Shown: positions 54,986 through 64,000, counted from the first letter of the stretch. The stretch is DNA of 64,000 bases from Chryseobacterium endalhagicum (GCF_016745235.1 NZ_JAELVM010000002.1:682001-746000), one strand, 5' to 3'. Numbers and translations are program-made. Notes: generated by a model not told the origin, from the sequence alone.

Positions 54986-54999
54986 ATTAAAACTATACT

Positions 55000-57414
55000 A
55001 TGAAAAGAAAATCTATCCTTGCTGCCCTGACTTTACTGGTCCTCCAGGGGGTAACTATGCTCAAAGCACAGCAGCTTAATCCTGTGGGAATATGCTATGT
55101 GGAAGTGAATAACAACAATATGCTGAATGTGGGATCTTACACCCTTCAGAATACAAACAGACAGCTTTTTGATGTGGCAATTATCTTTGCCGCCAATATC
55201 AATTATGATGTTTCCAAAAACAGAGCCTATATTTCCAGCAATAATAATGTGACGAAAGTATTGAATGATGTCAACACCTACGTCCGTCCGTTACAGCAAA
55301 AAGGAATTAAAGTCCTTCTGGATATCCTTGGAAACCACCAGGGAGCGGGAATTTCCAATTTTCCTACCAGAGAAGCCGCCCGTGACTTTGCTTTACAGAT
55401 CGCTCATACCGTATATACCTATGGTTTGGATGGAGTAGACCTTGATGATGAGTACGCAGGATATGGAAACAACGGGACAGGCCAGCCAAACAGCAGCTCT
55501 TTCGTTATGCTTTTACAGGAGCTTAAACTGGCCATGCCGGATAAGCTGATTACTTTTTATTATTTAGGACCTGCTACTTCAAGACAAAGCTATAACGGAG
55601 ATATGGCAGGAAATTATATCGACTACAGCTGGAATGCCTATTATGGTACTTATAGTGCACCTTCCGTACCGCCTCTTCCTAATGCTAAACTTTCTGCGGC
55701 GGCTACATGGATAAAAAACAGCAATCCTCAATCGACCTCTGTGGCAACTCTTTCCACTTTAGCCACCAACACCATAAATGATGGGTACGGAGTGTTTATG
55801 TGGTATGATCTTAATGGCGTGGATAATGCAAGTTATTTGAGTACAGGATCCAATATTCTTTACAATGAAAACACCCAGCTTACAGGCTCTTTGTATTCCT
55901 GGAGCCAGGGAACAGCGTGTGATCCGCCTCTTGGACTTGAAGCTGCTAATCTTACCGGAACTTCAGCTACATTGAAATGGACTTCAAACAGTTCTGTAAC
56001 CTATAATATTGATTATAAACCAGCCAGTTCGACAACGTGGACGAATGCATCCAGTAATTATTCAGGAAACAGTATTGTCATCAACGGTTTGACCGCCAAT
56101 ACACAATACGACTGGAGAATACAGACCAATTGTTCTGCCACCCTTACAAGTACGTATTTATTTGCCCCAAGATTCAATTCGGGAAACGGCTGTGCAATGC
56201 CGTCCGGCCTGAAATCTGAAAGTTTTCTGGGAACTACGACCAAAGTTTCCTGGGATGCGGTAGCAAGCGCTTCTTCATACAATTTACAGTATAAAACAGC
56301 GGCTGCAACAACCTGGACGGATGTTCCGAATATTTCTACGAACTCTTACACATTACCGGGCCTGACCGAAAACACCAATTATGTATGGAAAGTACAGGCA
56401 GTCTGCAGTGCAGCAACTACCAGTGCATACAGCGCAGAAACGCCTTTTAACAGTGGGTTTGCTCCTGTTCAAAGTCCCGGTGCAAGATCCCTTTCTTTCA
56501 ACGGAAGCAGCCATTATCTGAATGCGGGACAGTTTAATTTAAGCGGGAATGCTCTAAGTTTTGAAGGATGGGTAAAAGTAAATGCCTTTAAAACAGGCTT
56601 TCCCTATATTTCATCGGTGATGGGTATCGAGGTAGGAGACAGCAATTCTGCAATCCTCAGATTCGGAGACGGAAACCTTGCGAATAATAAGCTGCAGTTC
56701 ATTCTAAGTTTCGGATCGGCACAGGTAAAACTTAATGCTGCTACAGGATTAAACACCAATACATGGTATCACATCGCGGCTACTTACGACGGAGCATCAA
56801 TGAAGCTTTATATCAATGGTAACCTTGACGCAAGTGTAGCAGCAACAGGAAATTTTACGGCCAACGGAATTCTCTATCTGGCCAGAAACTATGATAACTC
56901 CCGTACCCTTAACGGATTCCTGGATGAATTCAGAGTTTGGAAAAGAGCACTTACAGCCACAGAAATCCTTGCCAACAACTGTAATGTAGCTCCTAATGCT
57001 GCAGGTCTTGAAGCCAACTGGAAAATGAACGAAGGCAGCGGAAACGGTGCTTTGGATGCTACGGCAAACACGCACTTTGCTACGCTGATCAATATGTCTG
57101 CCACCAACTGGAAAACAGACATAGCCTGTGCTGCGGCACTATCTACACAGGATCTTGCTTCTGCAAAAGAAAATGTAAATCAGGTATACCCAAATCCTGT
57201 GAAAAAAGGAAATAATATCCATTTTAAGATCAATGACAGTTCTGCCGGAGAGATCGTTTTGTATGATAGGACAGGAAAGTTAGTCATGAACCAGAAAATT
57301 GATAAAAAAGATATGATCATCAGTACCCAGAAACTAGCTGCAGGAACCTATGTTTATACCATAAACTCAAAGGATAATACAGTGAAATCTTCCGGAAAAC
57401 TGATCGTAGAATAA
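55000..57414 (+). CDS. GH18 endo-beta-N-acetylglucosaminidase (Endo F/H-like), copy 2
   Basis: 804 residues, with a signal peptide ending LKAQ. The GH18 motif is DGVDLDDE with catalytic Glu151. Architecture differs from copy 1 by having two fibronectin type III domains (about 305-385 and 395-480) before the LamG-like domain (about 500-680); it ends in a T9SS sorting domain (VYPNPVKKGNNIHF to the end). The two GH18 domains are clear tandem duplicates that have diverged, which may broaden the range of glycans cut. Confidence 0.92.
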   Translation: MKRKSILAALTLLVLQGVTMLKAQQLNPVGICYVEVNNNNMLNVGSYTLQNTNRQLFDVAIIFAANINYDVSKNRAYISSNNNVTKVLNDVNTYVRPLQQKGIKVLLDILGNHQGAGISNFPTREAARDFALQIAHTVYTYGLDGVDLDDEYAGYGNNGTGQPNSSSFVMLLQELKLAMPDKLITFYYLGPATSRQSYNGDMAGNYIDYSWNAYYGTYSAPSVPPLPNAKLSAAATWIKNSNPQSTSVATLSTLATNTINDGYGVFMWYDLNGVDNASYLSTGSNILYNENTQLTGSLYSWSQGTACDPPLGLEAANLTGTSATLKWTSNSSVTYNIDYKPASSTTWTNASSNYSGNSIVINGLTANTQYDWRIQTNCSATLTSTYLFAPRFNSGNGCAMPSGLKSESFLGTTTKVSWDAVASASSYNLQYKTAAATTWTDVPNISTNSYTLPGLTENTNYVWKVQAVCSAATTSAYSAETPFNSGFAPVQSPGARSLSFNGSSHYLNAGQFNLSGNALSFEGWVKVNAFKTGFPYISSVMGIEVGDSNSAILRFGDGNLANNKLQFILSFGSAQVKLNAATGLNTNTWYHIAATYDGASMKLYINGNLDASVAATGNFTANGILYLARNYDNSRTLNGFLDEFRVWKRALTATEILANNCNVAPNAAGLEANWKMNEGSGNGALDATANTHFATLINMSATNWKTDIACAAALSTQDLASAKENVNQVYPNPVKKGNNIHFKINDSSAGEIVLYDRTGKLVMNQKIDKKDMIISTQKLAAGTYVYTINSKDNTVKSSGKLIVE

Positions 57415-57609
57415 AAACTTAATCCTCAGTGGACAATAAAAAGTAGAAATAAATTAGGGGATTTTATGATGGGCAGACAGGGGGCGGTTCCGCTTTCTTG
57501 TCTGTCTGTTTTAATAGAAAAAATTATAGTTTAGATCTTAGAACGATGCTCGTCTGATATCTGATGTCTGACATCTGGTATCTGACTAAAGAAAAAATAT
57601 CATAGAATA
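57415..57609 (+). repeat. Intergenic hairpin and TCTGA repeat tract
   Basis: CAGACAG near 57476 pairs with CTGTCTG near 57504, enclosing a GCGG/CCGC pair. At 57551-57586 short units of the type TCTGATATCTGATGTCTGAC recur. No gene here. Confidence 0.5.
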
Positions 57610-58485
57610 ATGCAAAATATAGTAGGAATAGACATTGGGGGTTCGCATATTACCATGGCTCAGGTAGATCCGGAAAAGCGGGAGATTATTGCTTCCACGT
57701 ATGTAAGAGAACATGTAGATTCATTCGGAGACCGGGAACATATTTTTTCTGCCTGGATCTCTGCGATTGAAAAAGTAACTAAAGGATTGGTGAAAGAAGA
57801 TCTTCTCATAGGTATTGCAATGCCCGGCCCTTTTGATTACGAAAACGGGATCTCACTCATGCAGCAGGGGAAATTTATTGATATCTACAATGTCAATATT
57901 AAGGAGGAACTGGCGAAAAGACTGTCCGTTTCAGTTTCCCGGATTCATTTTGTGAATGATGCCGGAGCTTTTCTTGAAGGTGAAGTTTTTGGAGGCTGTG
58001 TGCAGGATTATGAAAAGATTTTCGGGGTTACTCTCGGGACAGGATTGGGATCTGCTTTTTATAACGGAGAAACAGCTTCAGATGAGGATCTTTGGGATTC
58101 CCCGTTTAAAGATTCTATCTGTGAAGATTATCTGGCGACACGGTGGTTTGTGAATCATTTTGCAGCTTTAACCGGTAAAACAATCACCGGAACCAAAGAC
58201 CTGCTGGATCAGCCACAAGAGATACAGTCCAGAATCTTCGATGACTATGCAGATTCTTTTGCAGAATTTATTGTAAAATATGTGATGAACTACAATCCGG
58301 AAGTTCTGGTTATAGGCGGGAACATTGCAAAAGTGTATCCCTATTTTAAAAAGAGGTTAAATCAGCATTTAACAGAGCATAAAATCGACCTTCCTATTAA
58401 AATTTCCGCTATTTTTGAAGATGCGGCCATCCTTGGTGCTGCAGGATATGCGTTGAAGAAAGCCAGGATCAATTTAACAAAATGA
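57610..58485 (+). CDS. ROK family sugar kinase
   Basis: 291 residues. The phosphate-binding motif is VGIDIGGSH (4-12), followed by MPGPFDYENG, HFVNDAGAF with the catalytic Asp, and GVTLGTGLGSAF. The usual ROK zinc motif (CxCGxxGCxE) is missing; the corresponding region reads SPFKDSICEDYLA. Within this locus the likely substrate is mannose, or GlcNAc made by GH130 action; sequence alone does not decide. Confidence 0.87.
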   Translation: MQNIVGIDIGGSHITMAQVDPEKREIIASTYVREHVDSFGDREHIFSAWISAIEKVTKGLVKEDLLIGIAMPGPFDYENGISLMQQGKFIDIYNVNIKEELAKRLSVSVSRIHFVNDAGAFLEGEVFGGCVQDYEKIFGVTLGTGLGSAFYNGETASDEDLWDSPFKDSICEDYLATRWFVNHFAALTGKTITGTKDLLDQPQEIQSRIFDDYADSFAEFIVKYVMNYNPEVLVIGGNIAKVYPYFKKRLNQHLTEHKIDLPIKISAIFEDAAILGAAGYALKKARINLTK

Positions 58486-58489
58486 TATC

Positions 58490-60760
58490 ATGAAGTCTCT
58501 ATTTTCAAGTTTTTTTATTGTATTAAATATCTTTGCATTGGGGCAGGGAATTTCTCCCGCAGATTATGTAAATCCTTTAATGGGAACCCAGTCCAAACCT
58601 TCCTTATCCAATGGAAATACCTATCCGGCGATAGGCCTTCCGTGGGGAATGAACCTGTGGACACCGCAAACGGGTAAAATGGGTGACGGATGGGCTTACA
58701 CCTACGATGCAGACAAAATAAAAGGGTTCAAGCAAACCCATCAGCCATCTCCCTGGATGAATGATTACGGCGCTTTTGCCATCATGCCGGGAGTGGGAAA
58801 GCTGAAATTTAAGGAGGAAGACCGTGCCAGCTGGTTCAGCCACAAAGCAGAAGTGGCAAAACCTTACAGCTACAGTGTTTATCTGGCGGATATCAATGTG
58901 ACGGCAGAATTGACACCTACTGAAAGAGCCGCTTTTTTCAAATTTGATTTTCCCAAAACAGACAGCGCATACATTGTTGTGGACGCTTTAAATAAAGGAT
59001 CTTACATCAAAATTCTTCCTAAAGAAAGAAAAATTTTAGGCTATACCACTAAATATTCCAGAGGGAAATACGACAATTTCAAAAATTATTTTGTCATTCA
59101 GTTTGATAAAGATTTTGATGTGACGACTACCTGGAAGGACAGTGTTTTTGTCAAAAACCAGTTGGAAATAACCAGCGACCATGCAGGAGCAGTTGTTGGA
59201 TTTAAACTGAAAAATAAAGAAAGTGTGTATGCAAGAACAGCTTCCTCGTTCATCAGCTTTGAACAGGCAGAACTGAACCTGAAAAGAGAAATCGGAGGTA
59301 GAAACTTTGAACAGGTAAAAACTGAAGCTAAAAATATCTGGAACAAAACGCTGGGCCGTATTGAAGTGAAAGGCGGAACCGATCAGCAGATGAGAACCTT
59401 TTATTCCTCGCTGTACAGAACACTTTTCTTTCCTCAGAAATTATACGAAATCGATGCCCAGAACAAAATAAAACACTGGAGTCCTTACAACGGAAAGATC
59501 CTGGACGGAAGAATGTTCGCCGGAACCGGATTCTGGGATACATTCCGTGCCTTATATCCTTTCCTGAACCTTGTGTACCCGAGCATCAATGTAGAAATGC
59601 AGGAAGGTCTTGCCAATACCTTTAAAGAAGGAGGATTCCTGCCGGAATGGAGCAGTCCCGGATATTCCGATATCATGATCGGGAACAATTCCGCTTCAGT
59701 AGTTGCCGATGCTTATTTAAAAGGACTTCGCGGTTATGATATTGAAACCCTTTGGCAGGCTGTAAAACATGGAGCGAATAACGAAGGACCTATTGATGCA
59801 GTAGGCCGTAGAGGTGTAGAATATTACAATACACTGGGCTACGTTCCTTACGATGTGAAAATCAATGAAAATGCAGCCAGAACCCTGGAATATGCTTACG
59901 ATGATTTTGCGATCTATCAGCTGGGAAAAGCACTGGGAAAACCGGCTTCCGAAATTGATATTTATAAAAAAAGAGCTTACAATTATAAAAATGTATTCGA
60001 TCCTGAAACGGGTCTGATGCGTGGTAAAAACAAAGACGGAAAATTCCAGTCACCATTCAATCCTTTTAAATGGGGCGATGCTTTTACAGAAGGAAACAGC
60101 TGGCATTATACCTGGTCGGTTTTCCAGGATATCGACGGTTTAGCGAAATTAATGGGTGGCAAAAAGAAATTCGAGGCCAAGCTGGATGAGGTTTTCTCAC
60201 TTCCGCCTGTATTCGACGACAGTTATTACGGAAGTGTGATCCATGAAATCAGAGAAATGCAGATTATGAATATGGGTCAGTATGCCCACGGAAACCAGCC
60301 GATTCAGCATATGATTTACCTGTACAACTACGCAGGAGCCCCGTACAAAACACAGTACTGGGCAAGACAGGTGATGGATAAGCTGTATTATGCAACACCG
60401 GACGGATATTGCGGAGATGAAGACAACGGCCAGACTTCCGCCTGGTATGTATTTTCAGCCTTAGGATTTTATCCTGTGACGCCGGCTACCGATCAGTATG
60501 TTCTGGGAGCACCGCTTTTCAAGGAAGCGATTATTCATCTGGAAAACGGTAAGAAAATTGAAATAAAAGCACTGGAAAACAGTGCAGACAATTTATATGT
60601 GAAATCATTAAACGTAAACCTTCGGTCTTATACCAAAAACTGGCTGAGCCACAAAGAACTGATGAATGGAGCCGTTCTGGAATTCAACATGGACAGCAAG
60701 CCGAATAAGGAAAGAGGGTCACAGGAAAAAGATTTTCCATATTCAATGTCAAAAGAATAA
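58490..60760 (+). CDS. GH92 alpha-mannosidase, copy 2
   Basis: 756 residues, with a signal peptide ending ALGQG. GH92 features: DYVNPLMGTQS, YPAIGLPWGMNLWTPQTG, FWDTFRALYPFL and GDEDNGQTSAWYVFSALG. Where copy 1 has GDEPGHH, this copy reads AHGNQPIQH (599-607), so the acidic residue and one His are replaced. I expect a different linkage preference. It starts 4 bp after the kinase stop, so the two are co-translated. Confidence 0.92.
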   Translation: MKSLFSSFFIVLNIFALGQGISPADYVNPLMGTQSKPSLSNGNTYPAIGLPWGMNLWTPQTGKMGDGWAYTYDADKIKGFKQTHQPSPWMNDYGAFAIMPGVGKLKFKEEDRASWFSHKAEVAKPYSYSVYLADINVTAELTPTERAAFFKFDFPKTDSAYIVVDALNKGSYIKILPKERKILGYTTKYSRGKYDNFKNYFVIQFDKDFDVTTTWKDSVFVKNQLEITSDHAGAVVGFKLKNKESVYARTASSFISFEQAELNLKREIGGRNFEQVKTEAKNIWNKTLGRIEVKGGTDQQMRTFYSSLYRTLFFPQKLYEIDAQNKIKHWSPYNGKILDGRMFAGTGFWDTFRALYPFLNLVYPSINVEMQEGLANTFKEGGFLPEWSSPGYSDIMIGNNSASVVADAYLKGLRGYDIETLWQAVKHGANNEGPIDAVGRRGVEYYNTLGYVPYDVKINENAARTLEYAYDDFAIYQLGKALGKPASEIDIYKKRAYNYKNVFDPETGLMRGKNKDGKFQSPFNPFKWGDAFTEGNSWHYTWSVFQDIDGLAKLMGGKKKFEAKLDEVFSLPPVFDDSYYGSVIHEIREMQIMNMGQYAHGNQPIQHMIYLYNYAGAPYKTQYWARQVMDKLYYATPDGYCGDEDNGQTSAWYVFSALGFYPVTPATDQYVLGAPLFKEAIIHLENGKKIEIKALENSADNLYVKSLNVNLRSYTKNWLSHKELMNGAVLEFNMDSKPNKERGSQEKDFPYSMSKE

Positions 60761-60808
60761 ACAGACAAACTTTATATTTGAAAATAATTTAGAAAAGGAA
60801 CAGAACTT

Positions 60809-61306
60809 ATGAGTGCAGAGAAAACAGAAATATTCGATAAAGTAGAAAAAATGCTGGGGGAGCAGGGGTTTAGCATTGCCGCAAAAGACAGCACCAGACC
60901 CTGGGGCGGATTCTTCGTGATCGATGAAAACCAGGCGCAGGATTTTGCCAATCAGTATTTTGACGGAATTGGTGTGGAAAGCCTTAAAATAGGTGGAAAA
61001 CTAAGTCCGAAGATCCTTCTTGTTGCTCCAAATGCCCGTTTGAGCTGGCAATACCATCACCGAAGAGCAGAGATCTGGCAGGTAGTGGAAGGTACAGTGG
61101 GCATCAAAACAAGCAATACGGATGAAGAAGGTGAACTGAAAGAATATCACCCAACAGATCAGATCAAGCTTCAGCAGGGAGAAAGACACCGGCTGATCGG
61201 TTTAGACGGCTGGGGTGTTGTCGCAGAGATCTGGCAGCATACGGACGCTTCTCATCCGTCAGATGAAGATGATATTGTAAGAGTACAGGATGATTTCGGA
61301 AGATAA
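60809..61306 (+). CDS. Cupin mannose-6-phosphate isomerase (type II-like)
   Basis: 165 residues, single cupin. Conserved type II phosphomannose isomerase stretches are present: RPWGGFF, SWQYHHRRAEIWQVVEG (metal-binding His and Glu), GERHRLIG and AEIW followed by SDEDDIVRVQDDFGR. It would convert mannose-6-phosphate to fructose-6-phosphate, closing the mannose branch of the locus. Last gene of the cluster, followed by a strong terminator. Confidence 0.9.
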   Translation: MSAEKTEIFDKVEKMLGEQGFSIAAKDSTRPWGGFFVIDENQAQDFANQYFDGIGVESLKIGGKLSPKILLVAPNARLSWQYHHRRAEIWQVVEGTVGIKTSNTDEEGELKEYHPTDQIKLQQGERHRLIGLDGWGVVAEIWQHTDASHPSDEDDIVRVQDDFGR

Positions 61307-61322
61307 TTATCGGGAAAAATAA

Positions 61323-61352
61323 AAAAAGACTGTTTGGGAAAACAGTCTTTTT
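61323..61352 (+). terminator. Terminator of the N-glycan locus
   Basis: 13-bp arms (AAAAAGACTGTTT and its complement) with a GGGA loop and T-run, 17 bp after the isomerase stop. Confidence 0.8.
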
Positions 61353-61700
61353 GTTTGTGTCAAATAACCAAAAAATCAAGTCAAATTCTTTATATATTTG
61401 TGTTTTTAGGTCTTCAAGGAGTTCTTGAGGTTATCTGGACACCGATATTTTGTTTCATCATTTTTGTTCTTGTAAACTTCCCATTTGGAATAATTATAAG
61501 TATTCTTATTGGTTAATTTTACTGGTACAAAGTAACAACATTCTAAAGTAAAATTTCTCACAAAGAGGATCGATATATATCGATGAAACTTAGATGTTTA
61601 TCTATGAGAATATTGTTGTTAGATCCTTTTTCTGTAGGATTGAGCGTTGTCAGTTCATCCTGGAAATACATATGCCCAAATATGACCATAATATCATTAA
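61353..61700. other. Gene-poor gap, possible hydrophobic micro-ORF
   Basis: A TATATTTG box at 61393-61400 precedes an open frame ending at 61516 that encodes a hydrophobic stretch (VIWTPIFCFIIFVLVNFPFG), but no ATG is correctly placed after the box. I see no other supported gene. Confidence 0.3.
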
Positions 61701-61705
61701 CAAAA

Positions 61706-61734
61706 AAAGAGACTGTTTTTGAGTCAGTCTCTTT
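61706..61734 (-). terminator. Terminator of the TonB receptor gene
   Basis: AAAGAGACTG/CAGTCTCTTT arms, 9-nt loop, followed on the minus strand by seven T. Confidence 0.75.
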
Positions 61735-61784
61735 GATTTGTTCAAATCTGTAGTGCAAAAAATCAACTTTGCGTGGTAAAAAAA

Positions 61785-64000
61785 CTAGAAAGTTACATCC
61801 AGTCCCACATAAAAATTAGCCTTCATAATAGGCGCATACACCATTCCGCCATCAAAATAATTTCCAAAAGGATTTCTGAAATCCACAATGGCATTCTTCT
61901 GATAATAAGAAGTAAGGTTTTCCCCTCCTACATAAGCTCTGATCTTTTTATTGAAATTCCTTGAAATCTGTGCATTCAGTACGGCATAAGATTCAGAATA
62001 AACCGGAAGCTGGAATTCAGCCGGGTTGCCTGAAGTATTCGGAAGCCTTTGTTTTCCTACCCAGTTCAGAGTGGTATCAAAGCTCCAGAATCCTCCTTTA
62101 TCGTTTTTATTCGTTGCATAGGCAAGATTCACAAAACCTCTGTGCTTGGCCATGAATGGAACCTCTCTTCTGCCGTCGATATAATCTGCCTGTACATCAT
62201 AATATTTATAAGCCAGTCTTACATCAAAGTTCTTAAAAGGTGTAAAATCCCACTGGGTCTGGAAAGAGTTCGCAAAAGATTTTCCTTCCAGATTATAAAA
62301 GGTAAGCTGCTGTGGTGAGCGGTCCAGATCCACAAGAACCTGATCCTGGAAATCTGTTCTGAAAAAATCTGCAACGATCGAAGATTTTCTTCCGAAAAGT
62401 TTAAATTCCTGCTGTAAGCTGACTCCGTAATTCCATGCGATCTCCGGCTTTAAACCATAAATATCTCCACCGTTCTGAAGAATCTGAATGTTTCTGTTGG
62501 ACGCAAAATACTGCTGGTTTTCTGCAAAAACATTGGCCGTTCTGAATCCTCTGCCCGCAGAAAGTCGTAAGATCGTCTGAGGCGTGAAATCATACTTGAA
62601 ATTAACTCTCGGAGTAAACTGGGTTCCTGCAAGATTATGGAAATCTGCTCTGGCTCCTGCGACTAAAGTATATTTTAGCCCAGTCAATGTATATTCTGCA
62701 AAAATACCCGGAACGATCTCGTTTCTCTTCATATCATCCGTTAAATATGTTTCCTCGTAGCCGTCATACAAAAAGCTGGCTCCGGCCTTGTACTTGTGAT
62801 TGGTATTCCCGATGATGCTTTCAAAAATTAAATTGGAATAATACGTATGCTGTTTTCCGGCATAATTTCTCAGTCCGAAAAAGCTGTCCTGCTGGTGATA
62901 CACATATTGGTTCATCCAGCCTAAGCTCTGATAAGGCTTTCCTTTAAATACGTATCCTGTTTTATTCCAAACCTGAAATCTGGAAATATCAATTCCGACA
63001 CCGTAGGCTCCCTGCTCGTCCTGAGGAAGCTTTTTATCAAAACCTATCTGTCCGGCCGTTCTCTCATCCTTGATGAAATTAATCCCGAAATGAGACCCGA
63101 ATCCTGATTTTTCAAGATCATTATAATTAAGGAGATAAGCTGCATTAATCTGCGTTCCTTTCGGTCGGTCCAGGAAAGTATCGTCATTCATATCCGTATC
63201 CCCGAAAGTTCCGTTTCCATGCAGTAAAAAGGTCTGAGACCATTTATCGTTGATAGGAGAGACGCTTGTGATATTGGCTTCCGCTCTTCCGTTGAAATCC
63301 GCAAAAATATTTAATGAAGTTTCAGGTTCTTTAGCGTTTTTCAGAAGCTCTGTATTGATTTGTCCTGTGATGCTTTCATAACCGTTGGTTACAGTACTTC
63401 CTCCTTTGGTCAGCTGAATGCTTTCAATCCATCTTCCGGGAATGAAATTCAGTCCATAGGCAGAAGCAAGACCTCTGATCTCCGGGAGAAGTTCCTTCGT
63501 TAAACTGGTGTATTTCTGATCCAGCCCCAGCATTTTAAGCTGTTTGGTTCCTGTAACGGCATTGCTGAAAGAAACATCTACCGTGGCATTCGTTTCAAAA
63601 CTTTCAGAAAGGTTGCAGCAGGCGGCTTTCAATAGTTCTTTTTTGTCGATATTAAAAACCAGTCCGGCTTCTTTTTTACTCAAAGCTGTGGCTGCTTTAG
63701 ATCCCGTAACCACTACGCCGTCGATCTTTTTTTCGTGCTGCTCATGGTTTTCGGAAGTGGCTTCAGGCTGGGTTTCCTGATGCTCTGCATGTTTTGTCTC
63801 TTCTGTAAAGTGAACTTTTGGATTCGCTTCTCCAAAAGCAATATCCCTGTCGTACAGGCAGCATCCGGGAAGGTTTTTGTAAACTGCATCCGTGGTTTTA
63901 TACTTTTCGTTGTCATGACCCGCATCGGCAATAGCTTTCAAAATTTTATCCGATGAGGTTTTTGAAGGATCAAAATGTAAGATAACGGTCTGCTTTTCTG
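61785..64000 (-). CDS. TonB-dependent receptor with N-terminal metal-associated-like domain (5' end beyond window)
   Basis: The frame is open to the right edge, so the start lies outside; the apparent start at 63941 is only an internal TTG. The first visible residues (QTVILHFDPSKTSSDKILKA, then IADAGHD, YKNLPGCCLYDR) look like a heavy-metal-associated (HMA) domain with a Cys pair. After a His/Glu-rich linker (TEETKHAEHQETQPE) come the TonB-box region (KIDGVVVTGSKAA), a plug domain (IPGRWIESIQLTKGGSTVTNG) and a full beta-barrel ending VGLDVTF. Metal (perhaps copper) uptake is suggested by the HMA part and His-rich linker, but is inference. Confidence 0.88.
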   Translation of the reverse strand, partial: EKQTVILHFDPSKTSSDKILKAIADAGHDNEKYKTTDAVYKNLPGCCLYDRDIAFGEANPKVHFTEETKHAEHQETQPEATSENHEQHEKKIDGVVVTGSKAATALSKKEAGLVFNIDKKELLKAACCNLSESFETNATVDVSFSNAVTGTKQLKMLGLDQKYTSLTKELLPEIRGLASAYGLNFIPGRWIESIQLTKGGSTVTNGYESITGQINTELLKNAKEPETSLNIFADFNGRAEANITSVSPINDKWSQTFLLHGNGTFGDTDMNDDTFLDRPKGTQINAAYLLNYNDLEKSGFGSHFGINFIKDERTAGQIGFDKKLPQDEQGAYGVGIDISRFQVWNKTGYVFKGKPYQSLGWMNQYVYHQQDSFFGLRNYAGKQHTYYSNLIFESIIGNTNHKYKAGASFLYDGYEETYLTDDMKRNEIVPGIFAEYTLTGLKYTLVAGARADFHNLAGTQFTPRVNFKYDFTPQTILRLSAGRGFRTANVFAENQQYFASNRNIQILQNGGDIYGLKPEIAWNYGVSLQQEFKLFGRKSSIVADFFRTDFQDQVLVDLDRSPQQLTFYNLEGKSFANSFQTQWDFTPFKNFDVRLAYKYYDVQADYIDGRREVPFMAKHRGFVNLAYATNKNDKGGFWSFDTTLNWVGKQRLPNTSGNPAEFQLPVYSESYAVLNAQISRNFNKKIRAYVGGENLTSYYQKNAIVDFRNPFGNYFDGGMVYAPIMKANFYVGLDVTF

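Noticed and set aside
57540..57590. CRISPR-like repeats
   Set aside because: The TCTGA units are about 10 bp, degenerate and have no spacers; no cas genes are present.
61558..61758. 66-codon minus-strand frame
   Set aside because: It runs through the terminator hairpin of the TonB receptor gene and has no promoter box or recognisable protein pattern.

Overview
The window reads as a chromosomal segment of a Bacteroidota bacterium, most likely Chryseobacterium or a close relative in the Weeksellaceae. Evidence: several secreted proteins end in type IX secretion (T9SS) sorting domains; promoters carry the Bacteroidota -7 box TAnnTTTG instead of E. coli-type boxes; a SusC/SusD pair is present; two enzymes resemble the Endo F/H endoglycosidases known from Elizabethkingia; and intergenic DNA is AT-rich with short palindromic repeats. 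No rRNA, tRNA, CRISPR array or transposase gene was seen.

Region 1 (1-7442, all minus strand) is the most unusual part. It holds an operon of two tail-fibre-like proteins plus a large protein of unknown function (cut by the left edge), a very acidic 56-residue protein, a patatin-like phospholipase and a phage-type M15 endolysin. Each of the four transcription units is preceded by the same 15-bp imperfect inverted repeat (gene orientation CGWCAAGTTYYGWCG), placed exactly 11 bp upstream of a TAnnTTTG box. This looks like one regulon with its own regulator, possibly part of a phage-tail-like particle or lysis/release module. A fifth copy of the repeat lies at 9260, upstream of a umuC-type DNA polymerase gene.

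Region 2 (7.6-39.1 kb) is mostly housekeeping and envelope functions: a CPA1 Na+/H+ antiporter, UmuC, a secreted metzincin protease, three tandem C1q-like secreted proteins, a TPR/AraC regulator, a serine hydrolase, an M48 protease, glycyl-tRNA synthetase, a TruC-like pseudouridine synthase, PyrD, MsrB, an L,D-transpeptidase-like protein, a TetR-thiolase-thioesterase-FabF operon with a clear TetR-type operator, an OsmC protein and two AraC regulators. Intergenic gaps contain perfect hairpins with 3-nt loops and MITE-like elements.

Region 3 (38.2-61.3 kb, plus strand) is a polysaccharide utilisation locus that appears built for high-mannose N-glycans. It comprises an AraC regulator, SusC/SusD, an MFS transporter, a GH130 phosphorylase, two GH92 alpha-mannosidases, a GH125 exo-alpha-1,6-mannosidase, a NagB deaminase fused to a PIG-L-type deacetylase domain, two tandem GH18 endo-beta-N-acetylglucosaminidases exported by T9SS, a ROK sugar kinase and a cupin phosphomannose isomerase. 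Inferred flow: GH18 enzymes release glycans at the surface, SusCD imports them, GH92/GH125 trim mannose, GH130 splits the Man-GlcNAc core, and the kinase, isomerase and NagB fusion feed the sugars to fructose-6-phosphate.

The right edge (61785-64000, minus) holds a TonB-dependent receptor whose N-terminus carries a heavy-metal-associated-like domain; its start lies beyond the window.
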